From positions 930,001 through 994,000 of the forward strand of contig NZ_CP119391.1 of the NCBI RefSeq assembly GCF_031886125.1: DNA of 64,000 nucleotides, in the 5' to 3' direction. Below are positions 8,171 to 15,689 of the stretch, one piece after another. This stretch comes from Halomonas piscis (GTDB taxonomy: Bacteria; Pseudomonadota; Gammaproteobacteria; Pseudomonadales; Halomonadaceae). The position numbers and the translations under genes were made by a program. Under the pieces are notes generated by a model. The model searched no databases. It was given only the letters and a program-made list of their open reading frames with translations, and was not told the DNA's origin. Within the stretch, counting starts at the first letter, position 1. Each line of letters starts with the position of its first letter.

Positions 8171-8309
8171 GCTAGGGCAGGATTCGCGAAGTGCCAGCAC
8201 ATGGTACCGCCGCCCTATTTGGAGCGTCGAGAGAGTACTGCTGAAGCCAAAATTTCGTGCGTACGAAAAACATAACCGATTCTGAGGCTAGGGCAGGATT
8301 CGCAAAGTG
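8171..8309. repeat. Direct repeat pair B (23 bp, 116 bp apart)
   Basis: Segments 8171-8193 and 8287-8309 match at 22 of 23 positions; both start GCTAGGGCAGGATTCGC. Each lies about 19 bp after a variant palindrome, so palindrome plus repeat B forms a unit present twice. Confidence 0.8.
8253..8268. promoter_or_regulatory. 16-bp palindrome, copy 5 (one mismatch)
   Basis: TTTCGTGCGTACGAAA, the same variant as copy 4, about 114 bp before the MobC-like start. Confidence 0.65.
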
Positions 8310-8381
8310 GTAGCAGTTGCCGGCAGCGTGCTGGCATTTGGTACCAGATTCGATGGGCAGTACCTGATGAAGGATGACGAA

Positions 8382-8912
8382 ATGACAGAAACAGTAGTGG
8401 TCAAGACCAGGCTGAAACCAGCCGAGAAGGAAGCCTGGCAGCGCCTTTGTGATGCATCTGGCCGTTCGGAGTCAGACGTACTACGGGAGATGATTCAGCG
8501 CGTCTGCGGGGAGAGCATTGCCGAAGAAGGGCGAGACATGATGCGGGGCCCCAAGTCCTGCAAGTTATCGATTCGACTAACTCGCCAGGAGCAGGAGTTG
8601 ATCGCAGAGCGAGCCGCCTATGAGGGGTTCCCAAATCGCACTCGTTGGTCTTCGGCACTGATTCGGGCCACGCTGCTACGCCAGCCAGTCATGAACGAGG
8701 AAGAGCTCTCGGCCCTGATCCAGGCCTCTCTTTCACTGACTGACGTGATTGAAAACTCGGGCGGCAGACGTTTGGGCTTACCTCGTATGCGGATCAAGGG
8801 TCAGAGTGAGGGAGAAATCAGCATCAAGGAGCTACAGGACAGAGTCTGGGAGGTTAACGAGCGCGTGATGGCACTGGTCTCCGGTGGACGAAAGCGTTGG
8901 AATCTGGTTTGA
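8382..8912 (+). CDS. MobC/TraJ-like relaxosome accessory protein
   Basis: The protein is about 176 residues. The N-terminus (TETVVVKTRLKPAEKEAW) followed by RLCDASGRSESDVLREMI is a ribbon-helix-helix domain, and a second similar module follows (KLSIRLTRQEQELIAERAAY). Such proteins bind oriT and help the relaxase nick plasmid DNA. ATG 8382 is chosen over upstream in-frame starts because those lie in the repeat region. No relaxase gene follows, so mobilisation by this remnant alone is unlikely. It could instead be a repressor of the repeat region. Confidence 0.65.
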   Translation: MTETVVVKTRLKPAEKEAWQRLCDASGRSESDVLREMIQRVCGESIAEEGRDMMRGPKSCKLSIRLTRQEQELIAERAAYEGFPNRTRWSSALIRATLLRQPVMNEEELSALIQASLSLTDVIENSGGRRLGLPRMRIKGQSEGEISIKELQDRVWEVNERVMALVSGGRKRWNLV

Positions 8913-8928
8913 GCATAGGAGAATTGCA

Positions 8929-9204
8929 ATGCCGCGATATAGTTTCAAGATCGATCCGTGCCCTCAAGAAGACGGCTATGGCTGGGTCCTGAGGTATTTT
9001 GAGGGTGATTGGGAGATCCCAGGATATGAGATCTTTGCTGTACCTCACGATGTTGAGTGGATGAAGAGAGTTGAATACGAAAATGCCAAGTTTTCCGGAG
9101 AGCTATGGGTCGAAGAGATGGTAGAAGGAGGAGTGAATGCAGTAGAAGCTCAGGCTGAGAGCGAGCCGGGCCCTAGTCAACTAAGCTTCAAGCTCGAAAG
9201 ATAA
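8929..9204 (+). CDS. Hypothetical protein downstream of the MobC-like gene
   Basis: The product is a 91-residue acidic protein beginning PRYSFKIDPCPQEDGYGW and rich in Trp and Tyr. AGGAG lies 7 bases before the ATG, and it starts 16 bases after the MobC-like stop, so the two are co-transcribed. There is no signal peptide or membrane segment. I do not recognise a family. Confidence 0.6.
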   Translation: MPRYSFKIDPCPQEDGYGWVLRYFEGDWEIPGYEIFAVPHDVEWMKRVEYENAKFSGELWVEEMVEGGVNAVEAQAESEPGPSQLSFKLER

Positions 9205-9253
9205 TTGAAAGTGTGTCCAAGCTCCCACATTGCTGCCAACTGGGATTGGCATA

Positions 9254-10363
9254 TCAGTCTATGTCCCATAACTGCTTTAGGCGCGTCACTGTATGCTCCC
9301 ATTTTGGTGTCGTGGGTTTGCAGACAGTGTTCTGATTGCCGAACAGGCCGACTTCGCTGAATGCCTGCGAGGCAGGAAATGAGGCGATCCAGCGGACCGG
9401 CACGAGATATTCCGCTGCCTCCTCGTCGTCTTCATCGGTCGCCCGGTGGATCTGCGGATACTCGGTGGCCGTAGTGAGATCCTGGAGTCGCTGACATGCC
9501 TGATCAGTTTGCACCGTGAAATGGTCGCCTCGGCAACGCTCTCCGGTCACCTCGGCCACGCCCACATAGCCGGTCTTGGGGATGTTGACCCAGACCCGGT
9601 CCCCCTCAGAGAGCATGGCGAGGGTCTTCGAATACCAGGCCGCACCACCGCCGGCAATGAAGCCGTAGCGTCGTGCCAGCTCCCAAGGGCGGTTATCGCC
9701 AAAGGAGGCGTAGAATTCGCCGTTCCAAGGCTCTTTACGTGCCTTGCGGGCGGCCGGCTGGGGTGGTTCGTCCGGGTCGATCATCCAGGCGCGGCTCAGG
9801 TAATGGTTGCCCTGGTCCTCGAAGGCGGCGAAGAACATGGCGTTGATCGAGAGCTGGGCATGCTCGTTGAGGTAATTGATGATCCGCTCGCTGCTGGCGT
9901 CGAGCTGGGTGGCCACGACGACCAGCTGGTGATTCTCGTTGAGGGTGACACTGTCCAGCGTGATGCCGAACTTGGCCTCGAAGGCGTCCTCGAGAGACGC
10001 GTGAGGGCGCTGATAGCGTTCGGCGAAGGCCTGGTAGATCTCAATCAGCTGGTAGTCGGCCAGGGTGACGACCCAGGAGGCATAGTCGATGGCCTGAGCC
10101 ACCACGTCGCGGGGCGTCTTGTCGCGCTTGAGCTCGATGACGATGACCGTGCCGTTGGCGTCGATGGCCAGCAGGTCGATCAGCTTGTCGAAGCCGGTGC
10201 GTACCTGCCGACCGATCAGCAGCCAATCCCGGTTGAGGATCGAGACATCCTGCATGATCTGATCTTCCAGCTGCCCCTCGTCGGCGAGCCCAGTGGGCCG
10301 CAGCTTCTGCGGCAGCTCGCCCGTAGTACCTGCCAGCTTCCAGATTCCTTGCTCGATGGCCAT
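9254..10363 (-). CDS. DUF91/NucS-type putative nuclease in a defence operon
   Basis: This 369-residue protein has a PD-(D/E)XK-like core near residues 75-110 (FDKLIDLLAID, then VIVIELKRDKTPRD), with Asp and ELK as likely catalytic residues. This resembles DUF91/NucS-like DNA endonucleases. The C-terminal half (RVWVNIPKTGYVGVAEVTGE) resembles a PUA/EVE-like fold that could read modified bases. ATG 10363 is chosen because AAGGAGG lies 8 bases upstream. It is the last gene of a colinear hsdR-hsdM-hsdS-Abi set. Its role in restriction or anti-phage defence is inferred from context. Confidence 0.7.
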   Translation of the reverse strand: MAIEQGIWKLAGTTGELPQKLRPTGLADEGQLEDQIMQDVSILNRDWLLIGRQVRTGFDKLIDLLAIDANGTVIVIELKRDKTPRDVVAQAIDYASWVVTLADYQLIEIYQAFAERYQRPHASLEDAFEAKFGITLDSVTLNENHQLVVVATQLDASSERIINYLNEHAQLSINAMFFAAFEDQGNHYLSRAWMIDPDEPPQPAARKARKEPWNGEFYASFGDNRPWELARRYGFIAGGGAAWYSKTLAMLSEGDRVWVNIPKTGYVGVAEVTGERCRGDHFTVQTDQACQRLQDLTTATEYPQIHRATDEDDEEAAEYLVPVRWIASFPASQAFSEVGLFGNQNTVCKPTTPKWEHTVTRLKQLWDID

Positions 10364-10499
10364 CCAGGTGCCTCCTTGCGTTTGGTAGAGAAAAGCGTTG
10401 CCTCGCCCAGGGTGGTGCTCTATCATAGGTATCAACACGGCCCCCGCCTCTTGGCTCTCACGAGCTTACGCGGGGGTTCTTATTTGTGTTCTCACCGCC

Positions 10500-11474
10500 T
10501 CACTCGGTCCACCAGCGCTCCCAGCCCGGTGGAGCCCCCATGTCCTCCAGCGATAGCCTCCGCCTGGAATGCGGCACCGGGAAACGTTCCAGATGTGCCT
10601 GTAGGCGTCGATGCCACTCGGTATTGGGGCAGACCACCAGGGTCATGTGCCGCACGATACTCAATAGCAGGAAGGGGCGGGCGAGGCGCTTTGCGTCTCT
10701 GAACCCATCGCACCACGGTACCTCACCCTGCTTGGGCAGCATGGGCTGGTCGATGACGTTGCGATTCCAGAGTCGGCTGTGATGAGCGCAGACGTTACGC
10801 AGGTAGTTCAGCGACCTAAGCCAGGTCTGAAAGACCTCCCAGTCTTGCACGCCGTATTTATGCGCTATGTGGCTCTGGTCCGGCACCTTCATCATGGCAA
10901 ACAGATGTGAGAGGGTGCCGAAGTCCCAAGTCTCGATAGCGACCCAGATCGGCAGTCGCGGCCCGTGCTTCTGCCGATAGTGCTTGACGAAGTCTTCTTT
11001 AGAGCGATCTTCTAGCCGTTTGGCATGCCCCTGCCAGCTTACAAAAGCTTCTATACGCTTCTTTCCGACAGGCTTTCGAGCAAAAGACTTGTGGAAAGTG
11101 CCTCGGTGAAGATGCGCGAAGGCGTCCCGCTCCCCCAGCCGATAGGCGATATCCACGCGCAGCGAGATCTCGATGCGCTCCAGGGCATCGGTCAGGCGAA
11201 GTCGAAGCTCCTTGTCGAAGAGATATAGCCGCACCGCGTCGACGAACTGGGTTTCAGGAACGAAGCTATCCGTTGCGTGGGTGATTGGCCGGTCATGTTG
11301 GTCATGACCTACCGTCTCGAAGACCCTGAAGGGGTACCAGTAAGCGCTTAGACGGTAGTAGCCGACGCGTTCCAGGTATTCCAAAGCGGCGCTTTCATCG
11401 CCGACCTGCATTCCGCGCTCCATGAGTAGGGCTAACTGCTCTTGAAACGACTTCCAAGGGCGATCGTAGGTCAT
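10500..11474 (-). CDS. Abi_2-family (AbiD/AbiF-like) abortive infection protein
   Basis: The product is 324 residues. The start (YDRPWKSFQEQLALLMERGM, then YLERVGYYRLSAYWYPF) is the hallmark of Abi_2 proteins. The centre has FDKELRLRLTDALERIEISLR, and near residue 230 LRNVCAHHSRLWNR carries the R-N-x3-H motif of HEPN ribonucleases. The family causes abortive infection, probably by RNA cleavage. The start codon overlaps the hsdS stop by one base (TGATG), so it is translated with the restriction-modification operon. That makes it a likely second-line response of the same island. Confidence 0.85.
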   Translation of the reverse strand: MTYDRPWKSFQEQLALLMERGMQVGDESAALEYLERVGYYRLSAYWYPFRVFETVGHDQHDRPITHATDSFVPETQFVDAVRLYLFDKELRLRLTDALERIEISLRVDIAYRLGERDAFAHLHRGTFHKSFARKPVGKKRIEAFVSWQGHAKRLEDRSKEDFVKHYRQKHGPRLPIWVAIETWDFGTLSHLFAMMKVPDQSHIAHKYGVQDWEVFQTWLRSLNYLRNVCAHHSRLWNRNVIDQPMLPKQGEVPWCDGFRDAKRLARPFLLLSIVRHMTLVVCPNTEWHRRLQAHLERFPVPHSRRRLSLEDMGAPPGWERWWTE

Positions 11475-12993
11475 CAGCTCACCGCCTGTTCCACTACCGT
11501 CTCGGCGAGCTGGGACCGGGTCTTGCCGCACTCGCTCAGGCGCGTTTTTAGCTGGTCGCAGAGGGCCATCAGCTCATTGACCTTTTCGACGATACGGTTT
11601 TGTTCATTCAATGGTGGAACAGGAATAGCGAGTGCTTCTACGTCACCTACCCTTAGGTGCTTTACTGTTGAACCAATTGCCTTTTCAGTAGCACGATTCA
11701 GAAGGTTGGGTTCAGTTAATGCGAGTAGTAAATACTCTTCATTGATGTGATTAAGCATGGGGCGAATCAGCATGGTTCTCTGCCCCAGGCACCACCTTTC
11801 GCCTTCTGGAATAATTGCGGCTTCACCCATCGGTGCTTCGCGAGTAAAGATTATGTCTTTTGGTTCGGGAGGGCAGCGCCGTGACCAGTATTCATAGGTC
11901 TCCTTGCTAACGTACTTTACGTCATTTAGTCGAAATTCTCTTTCCCTTATATTTGAGGTTCGAATGATAGGAATGCCGGACGGAGTATAAGGTGCGGTCT
12001 TGTTATGACAGTCAACAAGTATCTTGCATAGTTGGATTAAATGAGCAGCTGCCCAGCCTGAAGGGAGGTCGAAAGGCGGATTCGGCGAGCTAAGCTTCTT
12101 GAGCTTGCGAAGCATCGTTGCGCACTCAGGGTTTTTGTCTTTATTTTCTTCTAACCACGCTTGCCGCTCCTTACTCAATCGAGCCAGCAAGCTACTTGCA
12201 GATTCATCATCCGAATTTTGTTCCATCAGCCGCCCCATCACCGCCAGCTGAAGAATGGTCTGCTTAAGCTTTTCGATACTGGCTTCGGTGGTGAAGAGGG
12301 TATCGAAATGTTCGGCAACGCGGGCCCAGTTCTCAGCCAGCTCGGTGGCGTCCGACGAGCGAGTCAGGGCATCGAGCAAGGTGTCGACCAGCACCTCATG
12401 GGCTTCCAACTGGTTGCCGACCTGCTGCTCTAAGCGGTCGCAGAGGGTCATCAGCTCGTCGACCTTTTTGACGATGCGGTGTTGTTCTGGCAAAGGTGCG
12501 AAAGGAAGTGGATCTCCCGCAAAGAAGTCTTTAGGGACACGTTTCTGTCCTGCGGAGCCAGTCATTTTTCGTTCTCCGTTGCTCAGAAAGCGAGGAGATT
12601 TTAGACAGAGAAGCACATAGCGAGGGTTCAGTGTATTTCCAAAGGGACGAGCAACATGAAGTTCAGTGGTGCCAGCACCAATACCATTTTTTAAGCTGCT
12701 AAAGATTGCTGCCTTGCTGTTTTCGAAACAAGGAGTTATTTTTGCAATGGCAATGTCACCATCAGCAAAGTGTGTGTAGCCTTTTTTCATCTCCCTCCAT
12801 GGGCGTGGCTCTTGGTCATGTTCGCCATTATATGAAGTCGATATCAGCGGCATGGGGATGAAAGATGCTTGTAAGTCATCTTCAGCATCGTTTCTTGGAT
12901 TGATTTGACTTATATTGCCAAGCCGTATCCAGGACCAAGTCTCTGGTAATTCAAATGGCTTCTCTTCCTCCGAAATCTCCGGCAGTTTTCTAG

Positions 12994-13848
12994 GGCCTGT
13001 TGACGTTTCATGGCAGGGGTATTGGCAGGATAGGGGCAAGCTCGCAGAATAAAGGTTCCCACACCAACAAACTGCAAGCCTGCCATGCCCCGACAAATGC
13101 TCACGGATGAACACTGGTCGAAGCTGAAACCTATCCTGCTTCAACAAGGTATTTATGACAAGGCCGACTTGCGTACCACGATAGAAGGCATCCTTTATCG
13201 GATGCGCACCGGCTGCCCGTGGCGGGACCTACCGGAGACGTTTGGCCCCTGGAACACGGTCTACAAGCGTTTTAACGCCTGGTCAGCGAGTGGAAAGCTG
13301 ATGAGGCTTTTCAGCTCTCTGGTGGAGGAGCCTGATGTTGAGTGGCTGTTCATTGATGGCTCCTACGTCAAGGCCCACCAGGACAGCACCGGAGCTGCCA
13401 CGGAAGACGCAGAAGCCATTGGCAAAAGTCGTGCAGGCAATACCAGCAAGATCCACTTGACCGTAGATGCCTATGGGCTACCGATAACCTTCAGAATAAC
13501 CGGGGGTGAGGTGCACGACAGCACGGAAGCCCGGGCATTGATTGACGATTTGCCAGCGGGTGATGCATTGGTGGCTGACAAGGGCTATGACAGCGAGCGT
13601 ATCCGTGAACAGATCGAAGCCAAGGGCATGGCTGCCGTCATTCCACGCAAACGCAACTCAAAGAAAGGAAATGCCAATCTGGACAGAGGCTTATATCGCT
13701 ATCGGCATCTGGTTGAGAATGCCTTTGCTCGATTGAAGCCGTATCGCGCCATCGCAACGCGTTACGACAAGCTCAAGCGAAACTACGAAAGCATGGTGGC
13801 CTTGGCCTGCGGCTTTTTATGGCTGCCCATGTGAAACGTCAACACGCC
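12994..13848 (+). mobile_element. IS5-family element, 855 bp, in hsdS
   Basis: The inverted ends read GGCCTGTTGACGTTTCA and, from the other side, GGCGTGTTGACGTTTCA. The target duplication CTAG is perfect (12990-12993 and 13849-13852). It is a different element from the 827-bp IS5 copies. Confidence 0.93.
13085..13834 (+). CDS. IS5-family transposase (single frame)
   Basis: This 249-residue DDE transposase is intact. It has the N-terminal domain (MLTDEHWSKLKPILL, GCPWRDLPETFGPWNTVYKR), the first Asp in FIDGSYVKAHQD, the second in LVADKGYDS and the Glu in HLVENAFARLKPYR. No frameshift is needed, unlike the 827-bp elements in this window. It is transcribed opposite to the hsdS gene it interrupts. 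Confidence 0.95.
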   Translation: MPRQMLTDEHWSKLKPILLQQGIYDKADLRTTIEGILYRMRTGCPWRDLPETFGPWNTVYKRFNAWSASGKLMRLFSSLVEEPDVEWLFIDGSYVKAHQDSTGAATEDAEAIGKSRAGNTSKIHLTVDAYGLPITFRITGGEVHDSTEARALIDDLPAGDALVADKGYDSERIREQIEAKGMAAVIPRKRNSKKGNANLDRGLYRYRHLVENAFARLKPYRAIATRYDKLKRNYESMVALACGFLWLPM

Positions 13849-14104
13849 CTAGGCTTCTTGATCTTCCCTTCTTTGACCAACCGGGCCTTTTCCTCGGCGA
13901 TACGGTCCAGTAGCGCGCTGGCGGGTTCGTCACTCGGGTCCTGCTGCACCAACTTGCCGCGCACAGCCAGCTCGAGGATCAGCTCGCGCAGCTTCTTGAT
14001 GCCGGTGAGCTCGATTTTCCCGTGGTTGCCTCGCCCAGTGCCGCTTTTGTGCTTCACGGCGCCGGTCCAGAGGTCGAGGTGCTCGGTGATCATCTCCTGA
14101 GCGC

Positions 14105-15610
14105 TCATGCCGGCTCCTCCGCTTGCTGCGGTTTGGTCTGGTCTTGCGGCTCATGACTGAGCGCATCGCCGAGCACGGTCTTCAGCTGATCACGCAGCTC
14201 CTGGGTCTCGGCCTGCTGGCGAGCGTATTGCGCGAGCAGCTCGTCCGGGTCGTGGCTGACCTGCTCTTCCTGCCAGGGATTCTTGATGTCCAGGTTGTAG
14301 TTGCGTGCCTTGATCTCATCGATGCAGACCTTCCAGGCCTGCTCGGTTTCCTTGCGGCTGGCGAAGCCGTCGGCCTCATCGCCCCACCAGTCGATCTCGG
14401 TGGCGAACTCCTCGGCGCGCATGGGCTTGGTCTTGCTGTAGTTCTTGTAGCCCTCGGGGTAGGGGTGCTCGTAGTACCACACCTGTTCGGTGGGCTGCCC
14501 CTTGGTGAAGAACAGCAGGTTGGTCTTGATGCCGGTGTAGGGGTTGAACACGCCGTTGGGCAAGCGAACGATGGTGTGCAGGTTGCACTCGCTGAGCAGC
14601 TTTTCCTTGAGGCGCGTCTTCATGCCCTCGCCGAACAGGAAGCCGTCCGGCAGCACAACGGCGGCGCGGCCGTTATTTTTCAGCAGGCGAATGAACAGCG
14701 CCATGAACAGGTCGGCAGTCTCACGGGTGCGGAATTCCGCCGGGAAGTTGTTCTCGATACCGTCTTCCTCGGTGCCGCCGAACGGTGGGTTGGCAACGAT
14801 CACATCGACCCGCTCCTTCGGGCCCCAGTCCCGGTAGGGACGGTTCAGGGTGTTGTCGTGACGAATCTGGCTGGGGACCTCGATGCCGTGCAGGATCATG
14901 TTGGTGGTGGCCAGCAGGTGCGGCAGCGGTTTCTTCTCCCAGCCGTAGATGCTGAGTTGCAGCGTCTGCTCGTCGGCGGGCGTCCGCACATAGTGGTTGC
15001 GCTTGTGCTCGATTGCACAGGTGAGGAAGCCGCCGGTGCCGCAGGCCGGGTCCATCACGCTCTCGGCAAGCTTGGGATCGACGCGGTTGACCATGAACTC
15101 GGTCACGGCGCGCGGCGTGTAGAACTCACCGGCATTACCGGCGCTTTGCAGGTCCTTGAGGAGCTGCTCGTACATGTCGCCGAAAGCGTGACGCTGCTGA
15201 GAGGCGTTGAAGTCGATGCCTTCTTGAATGCGGTTGATCACCTGGCGCAGCAGATGGCCGGACTTCATGTAGTTGTAGGCATCCTCGAACACGCTGCGGA
15301 TGACGGCGGCGCGGGCGTCGCCGCCGGCATCCAGCTGTTGCAGCCCGGGAAAGAGGGTGTTGTCGATGAAGCTCTTCAGGCCCTCGCCCGTCAGCCCCTC
15401 TGGATCGGCGGCCCAGCTGCTCCAGCGCAGATGTTCGGGGATGGGGCTGACGTAGTCGTCGTAGTCCAGCTCCCACTCCTTCTCGCGGTCATCGTAGATC
15501 TTCAGAAAAAGCATCCAGACCAGCTGGCCTATGCGCTGGGCGTCGCCGTCGACGCCGACGTCCTTGCGCATGATGTCCTGAATGCTCTTGATGGTGGTGC
15601 TGATGCTCAT
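14105..15610 (-). CDS. hsdM: Type I restriction-modification DNA methyltransferase
   Basis: The product is 501 residues. The N-terminal helical domain (IMRKDVGVDGDAQRIGQLVW) is followed by the AdoMet motif DPACGTGGF near residue 185 and the catalytic motif IVANPPFGG near residue 275. It transfers a methyl group to adenine N6 and forms the M2S methylase with HsdS, or R2M2S with HsdR. It starts 79 bp after hsdR and overlaps hsdS by 4 bases. All motifs look intact. Without a complete HsdS it cannot choose a target. Confidence 0.95.
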   Translation of the reverse strand: MSISTTIKSIQDIMRKDVGVDGDAQRIGQLVWMLFLKIYDDREKEWELDYDDYVSPIPEHLRWSSWAADPEGLTGEGLKSFIDNTLFPGLQQLDAGGDARAAVIRSVFEDAYNYMKSGHLLRQVINRIQEGIDFNASQQRHAFGDMYEQLLKDLQSAGNAGEFYTPRAVTEFMVNRVDPKLAESVMDPACGTGGFLTCAIEHKRNHYVRTPADEQTLQLSIYGWEKKPLPHLLATTNMILHGIEVPSQIRHDNTLNRPYRDWGPKERVDVIVANPPFGGTEEDGIENNFPAEFRTRETADLFMALFIRLLKNNGRAAVVLPDGFLFGEGMKTRLKEKLLSECNLHTIVRLPNGVFNPYTGIKTNLLFFTKGQPTEQVWYYEHPYPEGYKNYSKTKPMRAEEFATEIDWWGDEADGFASRKETEQAWKVCIDEIKARNYNLDIKNPWQEEQVSHDPDELLAQYARQQAETQELRDQLKTVLGDALSHEPQDQTKPQQAEEPA

Positions 15611-15635
15611 GGGAATCCCGTCTCGATAACCGAAA

Positions 15636-15661
15636 GCGCGCCGGCATGGCTGCCGGCGCGC
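15636..15661. promoter_or_regulatory. Hairpin in the hsdR-hsdM spacer
   Basis: An 11-bp perfect GC stem (GCGCGCCGGCA with its complement, loop TGGC) fills much of the 79-bp spacer. Read in the direction of transcription it is followed only by TTTCGG, so it is at best a weak terminator. It may lower hsdM relative to hsdR or protect an mRNA end. Confidence 0.55.
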
Positions 15662-15689
15662 AGAATGCGACGTATTGTACCTAGCTGTG

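Larger units (their letters stand above)
7955..8381. other. Repeat-rich non-coding control region (candidate oriT or partition site)
   Basis: This 427-bp gap lies between the T4SS remnant and a MobC-like gene, the usual place for a transfer origin. It holds three palindromes, two direct-repeat pairs and an inverted pair (GTGCCAGCAC near 8191, GTGCTGGC near 8329). No credible coding frame is present. That it acts in transfer, partition or regulation is inferred from its place and repeat content. Confidence 0.6.
11474..14108 (-). pseudogene. hsdS: Type I restriction specificity subunit hsdS, split by IS5
   Basis: HsdS recognises the DNA target of a type I restriction-modification complex. Residues 1-86 are encoded at 14108-13849 (MSAQEMITEHLDLW...) and the rest at 12989-11474. 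Removing the IS and one CTAG copy rejoins KKPR to KLPEISEEEKPFELP and gives one 591-residue frame. Two target-recognition domains are visible (LPETWSWIRLG... and LPSGWAAAHLI...), each followed by a conserved helix (PLPEQHRIVKKVDELMTLCD; PPLNEQNRIVEKVNELMALC). The start overlaps the hsdM stop by 4 bases. The insertion removes specificity, so the system should be inactive unless the downstream part is re-initiated. Confidence 0.92.
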
